Shown piece after piece: positions 9,632 to 18,612 of a stretch of 64,000 nucleotides of DNA (position 1 is its first letter; each line of letters starts with the position of its first letter). A program made the translations under genes and the position numbers. The notes beneath the pieces are model-generated. The model was not told the origin of the DNA and did not search any database. It was given only the letters and a program-made list of their open reading frames with translations. Where the stretch lies: assembly GCF_008801915.1 (NCBI RefSeq), contig NZ_VZOV01000024.1, positions 1 through 64,000 of the forward strand, given 5' to 3'. The stretch comes from Cupriavidus gilardii. Lineage in GTDB: Bacteria; Pseudomonadota; Gammaproteobacteria; Burkholderiales; Burkholderiaceae.

Positions 9632-9956
9632 GGTTGGTCTTGAATGGGTTCGAATCCGTGGTGAGGCACGCCCGCGAGCGGCACCCAGAAAGGCCGGGCA
9701 GCCTGCGCGACGCCCTGTGCCGACGTGCCGTCCGCACCGCATTCGTCGCGCACTTGTGCCCGAAAATTGGCGCTAATCATACCATCGGTGTGACGCCGTC
9801 CAGCCGGATTTACCGGCAGTTACGGGGACGTTGCCGGCCGCTTCCCGCGCCATCCGGGCCGCATCCCGGCCGCATCCGGTGCGCTTCGGCAGCGGTGCCG
9901 ACGGCACCCCGGCGGCATCCCGGGTACCTCCCGGCGCCAGACCGTGATGGCGGCCC
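9632..9956. other. Intergenic region upstream of smc
   Basis: No gene is visible in these 325 bases. The part next to smc holds its leader. The distal part (about 9840-9930) is a string of imperfect repeats of GCATCC/GCATCCGG and GGTGCCGACGG-type words. The sequence GGGTTCGAATCC at 9647 imitates a tRNA T-arm, but no tRNA fold surrounds it. Confidence 0.5.
9776..9784 (-). promoter_or_regulatory. Candidate extended -10 for smc
   Basis: On the minus strand TGGTATGAT (9784 to 9776) is an extended -10 element (TG-N-TATGAT) in an otherwise GC-rich gap, about 145 bp before the smc start. No convincing -35 is seen, as is common for extended -10 promoters. Confidence 0.4.
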
Positions 9957-10943
9957 CTACTGCCCTTGCTGCCCCTGCAGGCCGGTACACCGGGCGCCGT
10001 CGGCCGCCCGCACCGGCCCGCCGCGGCGGTGCACCAGACCCGACAGCGCCCCGGCCGCCACGATGCACAGGCCGCCGGCCGCCTCCTTCCAGCTCAGCGT
10101 CTCGGTCGCCAGCCACCACGACGACACCGCGGCGACCACGATCTCGAACAGCATCAGCAGCGAGACCCGGTTCGCCGGCAGATGCTGCAGGCCGTACTGG
10201 ACGATCGCGTTGCCGACCACCAGCGTGGCCGCCAGGCCCAGCACCAGCAGCGGCGCCGCCACGCGGGCCTCGGGTGCGATCGTCACCGCGCCGGCGTCCA
10301 GCCACAGCGAGGCGACGCCGCCGACCAGCGTGCCGCCGCCGAACACCATCAGCGTGCGCAGCCGCGCGTCCATCTCCGGAAAGCGCTGCCCGGCGCGGCG
10401 CGACAGCACGTTGTTGAACGCGAAGGCGATGCCCGCCACCAGACCGGCCCATTCGGCCGCATCGCGCGGCAGCGGCACGCCGACCTCGGGCGTCCACAGC
10501 ATCAGGCCGGCGCCGAACATCGCCAGCGCCACCAGCATCAGGCCCGCCGGCGAGACGCGCTCGCCGATCAGCAGCCGCGCCACCAGCACGGTCCACACCG
10601 GGGTCAGATAGAACAGCAGCAGCACCCGCATCACATGACCGTGGACGCTGCCCCAGACAAAGCCGGCATTGGTGACGCCGGCCGCCAGCGCGATCGCGAC
10701 GAACAGCCACGACCGGCGCAGGCCGCGCAGCTGCCGCCGCAGCACCAACAGCGCCAGCACGGCGGCGACCGCGCTGACCACCGCCGCGGCCTTCATGCCG
10801 CCGAGGCCCCAGGCGTCCAGCAATCGATAGGGATACCAGGCGATGCCCCATACCGAGGCGCCGAGCAGGATCGACAGGGAAGCCTTGAAGCTGTCGGCGT
10901 CATGGAGGGCGCCGGGCTGCACATTGGCGTTGGAATGGCTCAT
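9957..10943 (-). CDS. EamA/DMT-family transporter
   Basis: Predicted inner-membrane permease of the drug/metabolite transporter superfamily, with two EamA repeats and about ten membrane helices in 328 residues. The first repeat begins SILLGASVWGIAWYPYRLL and the second around AGLVAGIAFAFNNVLSRRAG. The C-terminal helix pairs with ETLSWKEAAGGLCIVAAGAL, a typical EamA ending. ATG at 10943 is chosen because the protein then starts just before the first helix. Substrate cannot be read from sequence. It precedes smc on the same strand with a 325-bp gap, so it is probably transcribed separately. Confidence 0.85.
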   Translation of the reverse strand: MSHSNANVQPGALHDADSFKASLSILLGASVWGIAWYPYRLLDAWGLGGMKAAAVVSAVAAVLALLVLRRQLRGLRRSWLFVAIALAAGVTNAGFVWGSVHGHVMRVLLLFYLTPVWTVLVARLLIGERVSPAGLMLVALAMFGAGLMLWTPEVGVPLPRDAAEWAGLVAGIAFAFNNVLSRRAGQRFPEMDARLRTLMVFGGGTLVGGVASLWLDAGAVTIAPEARVAAPLLVLGLAATLVVGNAIVQYGLQHLPANRVSLLMLFEIVVAAVSSWWLATETLSWKEAAGGLCIVAAGALSGLVHRRGGPVRAADGARCTGLQGQQGQ

Positions 10944-11055
10944 GGAATGGAAAACACTGGAGGCGGCACCCGGGAAACGGTGCCTGACATGGCTCTGGGT
11001 GGTTCGGGGTGCCCGACCGGGGCCCGTCAAGCCGCTCAAGCCCGTTGGCCCAGAT

Positions 11056-11136
11056 CGGGCCGAATGGGCCGCATGGGCTGGAGGGGCCGAACAGGCCGGA
11101 TGGGCCGGACGGGCCGGATGGGCCGGATGGGCCGGA
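11056..11136. repeat. 9-bp tandem repeat (TGGGCCGGA), nine units
   Basis: Nine consecutive 9-bp units close to TGGGCCGGA, with two further diverged 10-bp units to 11156. The tract lies 75 bp or more upstream of the dapC -10 hexamer. The last units are nearly identical, which points to recent expansion. Confidence 0.85.
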
Positions 11137-11211
11137 CGTGGGCGGATCGGGCCGGAGAGCGCGCGGCCCGCCGGTCCCTCGGCGCGGCGCCTCGTCCCCA
11201 GCCTCGTCCCT

Positions 11212-11217
11212 TATAAT
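11212..11217 (+). promoter_or_regulatory. dapC -10 hexamer TATAAT
   Basis: A perfect TATAAT sits 30 bp before the dapC ATG in a region of about 75% GC. No good -35 match exists at 16-18 bp spacing. The predicted leader is only about 20-25 nt. Confidence 0.55.
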
Positions 11218-11246
11218 GCTGCGTTTCGACAGGCCTTCGACCCATC

Positions 11247-12458
11247 ATGAACCCGCGTCTCGATTTGCTGCAGCCCTACCCGTTCGAGAAACTGAAGGCC
11301 CTGTTTGCGGGAATCGAGCCGAACGGCGCGCTGCGGCCGATCAGTTTCGGCATCGGCGAGCCCAAGCATCCGACCCCGCGTTTCATCCGCGATGCGCTGG
11401 CCGAGTCGCTTGGCGGGCTGGCGAATTATCCCACAACGGCCGGTTCCGAAGCGCTGCGCCAATGCATCGCCGGCTGGCTGGAACGCCGCTACGGCCTGCC
11501 CCGCGTCGACCCCGCCAGCCAGGTGCTGCCGGTCACCGGCTCGCGCGAGGCGCTGTTCGCCTTCGCCCAGACCGTGGTCGACGGTACCCGCCCCGGCGCG
11601 CTGGTGCTGTGCCCGAACCCGTTCTATCAGATCTATGAAGGCGCCGCGCTGCTCGCCGGCGCGACGCCGGTGTTCGCCAACAGCGATCCGTCCCGCAATT
11701 TCGCCCCCGCCTTCGACCGCATTGCCGACGACGTCTGGCCGCGCGTGCAGCTGGTCTACGTCTGCTCGCCCGGCAATCCGACCGGCGCGGTGCTGTCGCT
11801 GGAGGACTGGCGCCAGCTGTTCGCGCTGTCGGACCGCCACGGCTTCGTGATCGCCTCCGACGAGTGCTATTCCGAAATCTATTTCGACGAAGGCAAGGCG
11901 CCGCTGGGCGCGCTCGAGGCGGCGCACCGGCTGGGCCGCGGCTTCGAGCGGCTGGTGATGTTCTCCAGCCTGTCCAAGCGCTCGAACGTGCCGGGCCTGC
12001 GCTCGGGCTTCGTCGCCGGCGACGCCGCGCTGCTGGGCCGCTTCCTGCTGTATCGCACCTATCATGGCGGCGCGATGAACCCGGCGGTGCAGAGCGCCAG
12101 CGTCGCGGCCTGGAACGACGAGGCCCATGTGCGCGAGAACCGCGCCGCCTATGTCGCCAAGTTCGCCGAGGTCACGCCGATGCTGGCCGAGGTGCTGGAC
12201 GTCGCGCTGCCCGACGCGGGCTTCTATCTGTGGGCCGACGTCTCGCGCACCGGCCTTTCCGACACCGAGTTCGCCGCGCGGCTTTACGCCGAGCAGCACC
12301 TGACCGTGCTGCCGGGCAGCTATCTGGCACGCGAAACGGACGGCATCAACCCGGGCGCCAACCGCGTGCGGATGGCGCTGGTGGCGACGCCCGAGGAATG
12401 CCGCGAGGGTGCCGAGCGCATCGTCGCCTTCTGCCGGGGGCTGACGCGCCGCGGCTGA
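11247..12458 (+). CDS. dapC: Succinyldiaminopimelate transaminase DapC
   Basis: PLP-dependent class I/II aminotransferase that converts N-succinyl-2-amino-6-ketopimelate to N-succinyl-LL-diaminopimelate in lysine and peptidoglycan precursor synthesis. It is 403 residues. The start MNPRLDLLQPYPFEKLKAL and FGIGEPKHPTP are typical of the proteobacterial DapC family. Other motifs are the PLP phosphate/ring contacts CSPGNPTGAVL and SDECYSEIYFDEG, and the Schiff-base lysine in SSLSKRSNVPGLRSGF. It heads a rightward block with dapD and dapE, which fixes the substrate more firmly than the fold alone. Confidence 0.95.
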   Translation: MNPRLDLLQPYPFEKLKALFAGIEPNGALRPISFGIGEPKHPTPRFIRDALAESLGGLANYPTTAGSEALRQCIAGWLERRYGLPRVDPASQVLPVTGSREALFAFAQTVVDGTRPGALVLCPNPFYQIYEGAALLAGATPVFANSDPSRNFAPAFDRIADDVWPRVQLVYVCSPGNPTGAVLSLEDWRQLFALSDRHGFVIASDECYSEIYFDEGKAPLGALEAAHRLGRGFERLVMFSSLSKRSNVPGLRSGFVAGDAALLGRFLLYRTYHGGAMNPAVQSASVAAWNDEAHVRENRAAYVAKFAEVTPMLAEVLDVALPDAGFYLWADVSRTGLSDTEFAARLYAEQHLTVLPGSYLARETDGINPGANRVRMALVATPEECREGAERIVAFCRGLTRRG

Positions 12459-12505
12459 GCCCGCCGGAGGACAATTCGATCCCACGATTCGACGCCCCCG
12501 GACCT

Positions 12506-12556
12506 GGGATCGGCTCCGGGAATCGGCCCGGGGAATCGGACCCGGAACTCGGACCC
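12506..12556. repeat. 13-bp tandem repeat before dapD
   Basis: Four units of 12-13 bp close to GGGAATCGGACCC occupy the dapC-dapD gap. They end about 83 bp before the dapD ATG. Confidence 0.7.
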
Positions 12557-12639
12557 GATATCCGCCGCAATACCGGCCGCCACCGGCACCACGCACGGCG
12601 GCCTCGAATTCAACCACGACAACACGCGAAGAAACGCAT

Positions 12640-13467
<828 letters not shown>

Positions 13468-13474
13468 CGGCAGC

Positions 13475-13501
13475 GCGGTGGCGGCCCCGTGCCGCCACCG
13501 C
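13475..13501 (+). terminator. Hairpin after dapD
   Basis: Perfect 10-bp stem GCGGTGGCGG / CCGCCACCGC with a 7-nt loop, 8 bases after the dapD stop. The following bases are only moderately T-rich (tgtcgcttctt), so it may be a weak terminator or an mRNA-stabilising hairpin inside the dap block. Confidence 0.4.
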
Positions 13502-13566
13502 TGTCGCTTCTTCCGCCCCCCTCGCCCCGACCGGCGCACCGCACCGGCTCCCACGTGAGGTGACCC

Positions 13567-13974
13567 GTGCCCTCCCTTCGCAAGCGATTCATGGCCCTGG
13601 ACCCCGCTACCGTCAGCACCGTGCTGTCCCTGCTGCCGACCATTCTCGAGCAGGCCAACAAGACCATCGAGAAGCTCAAGAAGAGCAAGCGCAAGGACGA
13701 GCCGGCCGACAGCGGCGACGGCACGCCGGCGCTCGATCCGCAGGCGCAGGCGCGCCAGCTCGCGGCGCGTGTCGCCGAGCTGGAAACGGCCGCGATGCAG
13801 CAGGCCGAGAACGTCAAGCTGCTGGCCGAACAGCATGCGATCACGATCGATGCGCTGCGCAAGGAAGCGGCGCGGCTGGACCGCCGGCTGCGGCTGATGA
13901 CCGCGGTGGCGATGGCCGGCTTCGCGCTGGGCCTGCCGGCGCTGGTGATCGCCGTCAATCTGCTGCTGCGCTGA
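13567..13974 (+). CDS. Coiled-coil protein with C-terminal membrane helix
   Basis: Unknown protein of 135 residues. The middle (about 57-115: RQLAARVAELETAAMQQAENVKLL and onward) is a heptad-rich coiled coil, and the last 24 residues (MTAVAMAGFALGLPALVIAV, then NLLLR) form one membrane helix, so it is probably a tail-anchored inner-membrane protein. GTG at 13567 has a TGAGGTGA-type ribosome site just upstream; an ATG at 13591 is the alternative. It sits between dapD and the Spx-like gene. Nothing in the sequence gives it a role in lysine synthesis. Confidence 0.7.
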   Translation: MPSLRKRFMALDPATVSTVLSLLPTILEQANKTIEKLKKSKRKDEPADSGDGTPALDPQAQARQLAARVAELETAAMQQAENVKLLAEQHAITIDALRKEAARLDRRLRLMTAVAMAGFALGLPALVIAVNLLLR

Positions 13975-14048
13975 AGCGGGCTTCGGTCCGCGCCATCGCG
14001 CCTGCGTCACCGTCGCCACCCCTGCCAACGTTTCATTCTTCATTCGCC

Positions 14049-14402
14049 ATGACCGTCCAGCTCTACGGCATCCCGAACTGCGATACCGTCAAGAAAGCCC
14101 GCACCTGGCTCGAATCCAACGGCGTCGACTACGCCTTCCACGATTTCAAGAAGCAGGGCGTCGACGAGACGATGCTGCGCCGCTGGCTGAAGCAGGTGCC
14201 GCTGTCGCTGCTGCTCAACCGCAAGGGCACCACCTGGCGCGCGCTGCCGGACGCCGACAAGGCGCTGGCCGAGAACGCCGACGGCGCGATCGCGCTGATG
14301 CAGCGCAGCCCCTCGCTGATCAAGCGGCCGGTGCTCGAGCATGACGGCACGGTTGCGGTCGGCTTTGCCGCGGACCAGTACGCCGAACGTTTCCACGGCT
14401 GA
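14049..14402 (+). CDS. ArsC/Spx-family thioredoxin-fold protein (YffB-like)
   Basis: Small cytoplasmic protein of 117 residues with the ArsC/Spx fold. YGIPNCDTVKKARTWLESN contains the single N-terminal cysteine (Cys11), and FKKQGVDETMLRRWLKQV and SLIKRPVLEHDG match the YffB subgroup found beside dapE in many proteobacteria. The conserved active-site Arg triad of true arsenate reductases is not obvious, so a glutathione-dependent thiol reductase-like role is more likely than arsenate reduction. The exact reaction is not known for this subgroup. dapE starts 54 bp downstream. Confidence 0.85.
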   Translation: MTVQLYGIPNCDTVKKARTWLESNGVDYAFHDFKKQGVDETMLRRWLKQVPLSLLLNRKGTTWRALPDADKALAENADGAIALMQRSPSLIKRPVLEHDGTVAVGFAADQYAERFHG

Positions 14403-14456
14403 GCTCGCTCGCCGCTTGATGCCCTCACCGCCTGACCGCCTCCCCACCGCCGCACC

Positions 14457-15638
14457 ATGACCGCCAACGCCCCCGCAACGCCCGCCGCCAATCCCACGCT
14501 GGCGCTGACCGAAGACCTGATCCGCCGCCAGTCGGTGACTCCCGCCGACGAAGGCTGCCAGGCCGTGCTGCAGGCGCGGCTGTCCGCGCTCGGCTTCACC
14601 TGCGAATCGCTGGTCAGCGGCCCGGACTCGTTTCGCGTGACCAATCTGTGGGCCGTCAAGCGCGGCCGGCTGGGCACCGGCGGCAAGCTGCTGGCCTTCG
14701 CCGGCCACACCGATGTGGTGCCGACCGGCCCGCTGGAGCAATGGACTTCGCCGCCGTTCGAGCCGACGCATCGCGACGGCAAGCTGTACGGCCGCGGCGC
14801 CGCCGACATGAAGACCTCGATCGCGGGCTTCGTGGTGGCGATCGAGGAATTCCTGCAGGCTCATCCGGACCATGCCGGCTCGATCGCGCTGTTGATCACC
14901 AGCGACGAGGAAGGCCCGGCGCACGACGGCACCGTCAAGGTCGTGCAGGCGCTGCAGGCGCGCGGCGAACGGCTCGACTACTGCGTGGTCGGCGAGCCGA
15001 CCTCGGTCGACACGCTCGGCGACATGGTCAAGAACGGCCGGCGCGGCTCGCTGTCCGGCAAGCTGACCGTCAAGGGCGTGCAGGGCCATATCGCCTACCC
15101 GCACCTGGCGCGCAATCCGATCCATCTGGCGGCGCCGGCGCTGGCCGAACTGGTCGGCGAGCGCTGGGACGAAGGCAATGCGTATTTCCCGCCGACCACC
15201 TGGCAGATGTCGAACATCCACGCGGGCACCGGCGCGACCAACGTGATCCCCGGCCACGTGACGATCGATTTCAACTTCCGCTTCTCGACGGCCAGCACGC
15301 CGGAGCAGCTGAAGGCCCGCGTGCACGCGATCCTCGATCGCCACGGGCTCGACTACCAGCTCGACTGGACGCTGGGCGGCGAACCGTTCCTGACGCCGCG
15401 CGGCGAGCTGTCCGAGGCGATGGCCGCGGCGATCGCCGCCGAGACCGGCGTGCAGACCGAACTGTCGACCACCGGCGGCACCTCGGACGGACGCTTCATC
15501 GCGAAGATCTGCCCGCAGGTGATCGAGTTCGGTCCGCCCAATGCAAGCATCCACAAGATCGACGAGCACGTCGACGTGCGCTTCATCGAGCCGTTGAAGA
15601 ACATCTATCGCGGCGTGCTGGAACGGCTGATCGCCTGA
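14457..15638 (+). CDS. dapE: Succinyl-diaminopimelate desuccinylase DapE
   Basis: M20-family dinuclear zinc hydrolase that releases succinate from N-succinyl-LL-diaminopimelate. In 393 residues the metal and catalytic motifs are FAGHTDVVPTG (zinc His and general-base-linked Asp), GRGAADMKTS (bridging Asp), SDEEGPAHDGT (catalytic Glu and zinc Glu) and the C-terminal zinc His in PNASIHKIDEHVD. The lid/dimerisation domain lies in the middle, with FRFSTASTPEQLKARV. About 10 residues of extra N-terminal tail precede the family start. The neighbours dapC and dapD complete the succinylase branch except for dapF. Confidence 0.96.
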   Translation: MTANAPATPAANPTLALTEDLIRRQSVTPADEGCQAVLQARLSALGFTCESLVSGPDSFRVTNLWAVKRGRLGTGGKLLAFAGHTDVVPTGPLEQWTSPPFEPTHRDGKLYGRGAADMKTSIAGFVVAIEEFLQAHPDHAGSIALLITSDEEGPAHDGTVKVVQALQARGERLDYCVVGEPTSVDTLGDMVKNGRRGSLSGKLTVKGVQGHIAYPHLARNPIHLAAPALAELVGERWDEGNAYFPPTTWQMSNIHAGTGATNVIPGHVTIDFNFRFSTASTPEQLKARVHAILDRHGLDYQLDWTLGGEPFLTPRGELSEAMAAAIAAETGVQTELSTTGGTSDGRFIAKICPQVIEFGPPNASIHKIDEHVDVRFIEPLKNIYRGVLERLIA

Positions 15639-15704
15639 GCGACCCGCCCCGGCCGCGCCACTGTCATCGCGCCGCACCGATCGACCCCTGACCTCTCCTT
15701 CGCC

Positions 15705-16607
15705 ATGGCTCACGCCTCTCCCCTGTCCACCGTCCGCGATCTGCTGCGCCTGGCGGTGTCGCGCTTCACCCAGGCCGGCCTGTCGTTCGGCCACGGTACC
15801 GACAACGCCTACGACGAGGCGGTCTACCTGATCCTGCATACGCTGCATCTGCCGCTCGATACGCTCGAGCCCTTCCTCGATGCGCGGCTGCTGCCCGAGG
15901 AGATTGCCGCGGTGATGGAGGTGATCCGCCGCCGCGTCGACGAGCGCGTGCCGGCGGCCTACATCACGCACGAGGCGTACATGCATGGGCAGCGCTTCTA
16001 TGTCGACGAGCGCGTGATCGTGCCGCGCAGCTTCATCGGCGAGCTGCTGCAGGACGGACTGGACCCGTGGGTCGGCGATGTCGATGCGATCGGACCGGTG
16101 CTGGAGCTGTGCACCGGCTCGGGCTGCCTGCCGATCCTGGCCGCGCAGGCCTGGCCGCACGCGACGATCGACGCGGTCGACATCTCGGCCGATGCCCTCG
16201 AGGTGGCGCGCCGCAATGTCGCCGACTATGGGCTCGAGGACCGCATCCATCTGCATCACGGCGACCTGTACGCGCCGCTGCCGCCGGGCGCGACCTACGA
16301 CGTGATCCTCAGCAATCCGCCTTATGTGAACGAAGGCGCCATGCAGCGGCTGCCCGCCGAGTATCTGGCCGAGCCCCGCATCGCGCTCGCCGGCGGCGAC
16401 GACGGCATGGACGTGGTGCGCCGGATCGTGGCCGGCGCACGCGCCCGGCTGAATCCCGGCGGCGTACTGGTGGTCGAGATCGGCAACGAGTTCGACAATG
16501 TCGAGGCCGCCTTCCCCGATCTGGAACTGATCTGGCTGACGGTCAGCGCCGGCGAGGAACAGGTGTTCCTGCTGACGTACGAAGCGCTGGAGGCAGCGGG
16601 GCTGTAG
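15705..16607 (+). CDS. prmB: Ribosomal protein L3 glutamine methyltransferase PrmB
   Basis: SAM-dependent N5-glutamine methyltransferase that modifies ribosomal protein L3. The 300 residues comprise an N-terminal helical substrate domain and a Rossmann methyltransferase domain. SAM-binding motif I is VLELCTGSGCLPILAA, motif II VDISADALEVARRNV, and the catalytic motif is LSNPPYVNEGAM (NPPY). YITHEAYMHGQRFYVDERV is typical of PrmB rather than PrmC. It is the last gene of the rightward dap block, 66 bp after dapE. Confidence 0.93.
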   Translation: MAHASPLSTVRDLLRLAVSRFTQAGLSFGHGTDNAYDEAVYLILHTLHLPLDTLEPFLDARLLPEEIAAVMEVIRRRVDERVPAAYITHEAYMHGQRFYVDERVIVPRSFIGELLQDGLDPWVGDVDAIGPVLELCTGSGCLPILAAQAWPHATIDAVDISADALEVARRNVADYGLEDRIHLHHGDLYAPLPPGATYDVILSNPPYVNEGAMQRLPAEYLAEPRIALAGGDDGMDVVRRIVAGARARLNPGGVLVVEIGNEFDNVEAAFPDLELIWLTVSAGEEQVFLLTYEALEAAGL

Positions 16608-16652
16608 GGCCCTTTGCTGGTCCTGCGTTGCCGGTGATATTCTGCCCCTCAG

Positions 16653-16680
16653 GGGGAGAGGGCTGGGGAGAGGAGGTGGT
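16653..16680. repeat. Dispersed repeat copy (GGGGGAGAGGG half-palindrome)
   Basis: The 28 bp from GGGGGAGAGGG to GGAGAGGAGGTGG differ at only two positions from 39743-39770. The copy lies between the convergent prmB and DUF2817 genes, like other members of the palindrome family in this window. Confidence 0.75.
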
Positions 16681-16683
16681 TTC

Positions 16684-17781
16684 TCAGCCTTCCGCCAGCG
16701 CCCCCAGCCCCGCCACAGCCGCCCGCACCGCGGTCGTGCACTGCTCGACCACCCCTTCGCGCCAATCGTCGGCGTCGCCATAGAAGGCGCGCCACATGCC
16801 CTGGCGGATCAGCGCGCGCTGCGTGTTGTCGGCGTCCGGATGCAGATGCAGCCAGTGGTCGCCGCGCAGCGCCTGCAATACGTCGGGCAGCGGCAAGGTA
16901 CCGAACTCCAGCGCAATGCCGGCAAAGTCGATATTGGGCAGCGTATCCGGAACGGCGTGCCAGGCCAGCCCGGTCAGGTTGGCCGACGTCGACGAGCCGT
17001 CGTACATCGACGTCACGTGCTGGCCCCAGATCGCGCGGGTCCGCTCCAGCTGCGGCGCGTCGTCGGGCCCCATGTAGATCGGCTCGCCATAGCCCCAGGG
17101 CCCCAGCCCGGTATGGATGTCGATCCAGCGCAGGCTGGTGCGTCCCGCGCCGTAGCGCGCCAGGATGCGGCGCAGCGTGTAATTGCTCCAGGTCGCCACG
17201 CGGCCGCCATAGAACATGCCGTGCGGATCGTCGTACTGGCCCGCGCTGACGGCGGCCTGATACCAGCTCATGCCGCGCTCGGCGATCGCACGCGCCAGCG
17301 CGGCCTCGTCCTGCTCCGATGGCGGCCAGTGCGCCGGCAGCAGCAGCGGCGCGACCTCGGCATAGGCGGGGTTTTGCGGCAGCGGCCGCGTGAAATCCAT
17401 GAAGTTGCGGTTCAGGTCGACGTTGTCCTCGTTGACCCGCCGCATGTGCGAAAAGCCGTAGGGGTTGACCGCATGGACCAGCAGCAGCGCCGCCCCGGCC
17501 TTGGCGCATTGCTGCAGCAGCGCGGCATCGTGCAGCAGCGCGATCTGCGCGCCGGAGCCGCAGAAGCCCTCGGCGCCGTGCATCGCCGAGGTGACCAGGA
17601 TCAGATGGCGCGCGTCGCGCGGGCCGATCCAGGCGACGTCCATCGCCAGTTCCTCGTCCTCGGCGCCGCGCCGCGTCGGGTGCGCGAACGGCGTGGGCAC
17701 GTCGCCGACGTTCTCGGCGGCGAGCCGGAACTTCGCGCGGGCTTCCTCGTAGCGGCTTGAAAAGCAATCGTGCAGCTGCAT
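16684..17781 (-). CDS. DUF2817 family protein (M14-like carboxypeptidase fold)
   Basis: Predicted metallo-hydrolase of the DUF2817 family, related to M14 carboxypeptidases, 365 residues and without a signal peptide. The likely zinc ligands are in SAMHGAEGFCGS (His and Glu) and IDIHTGLGPWGYGEP (His), with NRNFMDF and the late acidic FAGIALEFGTL as other conserved parts. The substrate is unknown. It faces prmB convergently and the DUF2165 gene divergently, so it appears to be a single-gene unit. Confidence 0.85.
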   Translation of the reverse strand: MQLHDCFSSRYEEARAKFRLAAENVGDVPTPFAHPTRRGAEDEELAMDVAWIGPRDARHLILVTSAMHGAEGFCGSGAQIALLHDAALLQQCAKAGAALLLVHAVNPYGFSHMRRVNEDNVDLNRNFMDFTRPLPQNPAYAEVAPLLLPAHWPPSEQDEAALARAIAERGMSWYQAAVSAGQYDDPHGMFYGGRVATWSNYTLRRILARYGAGRTSLRWIDIHTGLGPWGYGEPIYMGPDDAPQLERTRAIWGQHVTSMYDGSSTSANLTGLAWHAVPDTLPNIDFAGIALEFGTLPLPDVLQALRGDHWLHLHPDADNTQRALIRQGMWRAFYGDADDWREGVVEQCTTAVRAAVAGLGALAEG

Positions 17782-18081
17782 CGGCGGCTCTCCGGGCGAC
17801 CAGGATCGATCACCGCATTAAACGCCATTCCGCCGCGACACGCCAGCCGGTACAATCCCGTCCGCACAAGGTTGGATCGATCCAGCGCGGCCGGCGCGGC
17901 TTCCCAGGCCCGCCACGCGTCTCAGGTAACACCAGTCCCGATCTCCAGCCGGATTTCCCTCGCGCCCGTTCCGGGTCCCGCCTCTTCCCTTCATTCCGAC
18001 CGCCACGTCGTTCGACCGGCCCGGGGTTGGCACGCCCATCCCACCGGCGCACCGGCGGTCTCTTGCTCCTGAAACTTCGAC
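17782..18081. other. Divergent intergenic region (DUF2817 / DUF2165)
   Basis: No gene is visible in 300 bases. TACAAT at 17851-17856, with TTCCGC 17 bp upstream, is a possible rightward promoter for the DUF2165 gene, which would give a leader of about 220 nt. Nothing else stands out. Confidence 0.4.
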
Positions 18082-18591
18082 ATGATCGTGCGTTATTCCA
18101 AGATCGCCGCGGTATTGGCCATGGCCCTGTTCGCCTCGCTGGTGTCGTTCGGCAACATCACCGACTACGGCACCAACTTCGCCTTCGTCCAGCATGTCTT
18201 CCTGATGGACACGACCTTCCCCGGCAACGGCATCATGTACCGCGCGATCCGTTCGCCGGTGCTGCATCACGCCGGCTACATCGGCATCATCGCGCTCGAG
18301 ACGGCCACCGCGCTGCTGTGCTGGGCCGGCGGCATCGCGCTGTGGCGCGCGCGCGGGCAATCGCCGCGCGCATTCCATCGCGCCAAGACCTGGGCGGTGG
18401 CCGGCCTGACGCTCGGTTTCCTGACCTGGCAGGTCGCCTTCATGTCGATCGGCGGCGAATGGTTCGGCATGTGGATGTCGAAGGAGTGGAACGGCGTGCC
18501 CGACGCCTTCCGCTTCTTCATCACGCTGCTGACCGTGCTCATCTACGTCAGCCTGCCGTACGACGATCTCGATCTCGACGATCGCCGGTAG
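18082..18591 (+). CDS. DUF2165 family small membrane protein
   Basis: Inner-membrane protein of 169 residues and unknown function with four predicted membrane helices: near the start (IAAVLAMALFASLVSFGN), about 65-90 (HHAGYIGIIALETATALLCW), about 110-130 (WAVAGLTLGFLTWQVAFM) and about 145-162. The family pattern FVQHVFLMDTTFPGNG between helices 1 and 2 and GGEWFGMWMSKEWNG before the last helix identify DUF2165. It starts with ATG at 18082 and ends in a very acidic tail (DDLDLDDRR). Confidence 0.85.
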   Translation: MIVRYSKIAAVLAMALFASLVSFGNITDYGTNFAFVQHVFLMDTTFPGNGIMYRAIRSPVLHHAGYIGIIALETATALLCWAGGIALWRARGQSPRAFHRAKTWAVAGLTLGFLTWQVAFMSIGGEWFGMWMSKEWNGVPDAFRFFITLLTVLIYVSLPYDDLDLDDRR

Positions 18592-18612
18592 GCCGCTCCG
18601 GGGCGGTTCCGA

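Larger units (their letters stand above)
10944..11246. other. Divergent intergenic region between EamA gene and dapC
   Basis: No gene is seen. The region holds the upstream side of the EamA gene, a 9-bp tandem repeat tract (11056-11136) and the likely dapC promoter near 11212. Confidence 0.6.

Noticed and set aside
2281..9643. Long plus-strand frames opposite ligA, zipA and smc
   Set aside because: They are antisense shadows caused by high GC; their translations are Arg/His/Gln/Leu-rich without motifs, while the minus-strand genes have full family signatures.
9645..9660. GGGTTCGAATCC resembling a tRNA T-arm
   Set aside because: Stem pairing beyond two base pairs fails, and no acceptor, D-arm or anticodon arm can be found around it; it lies in the smc leader.
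9632..9742. Upstream ATG start for smc at 9742
   Set aside because: It would add 37 Arg/Gly-rich residues; the SMC family begins at the residue encoded by GTG 9631.
11056..11156. Possible CRISPR-like array
   Set aside because: Units are 9 bp, contiguous and without spacers; no cas genes are in the window.
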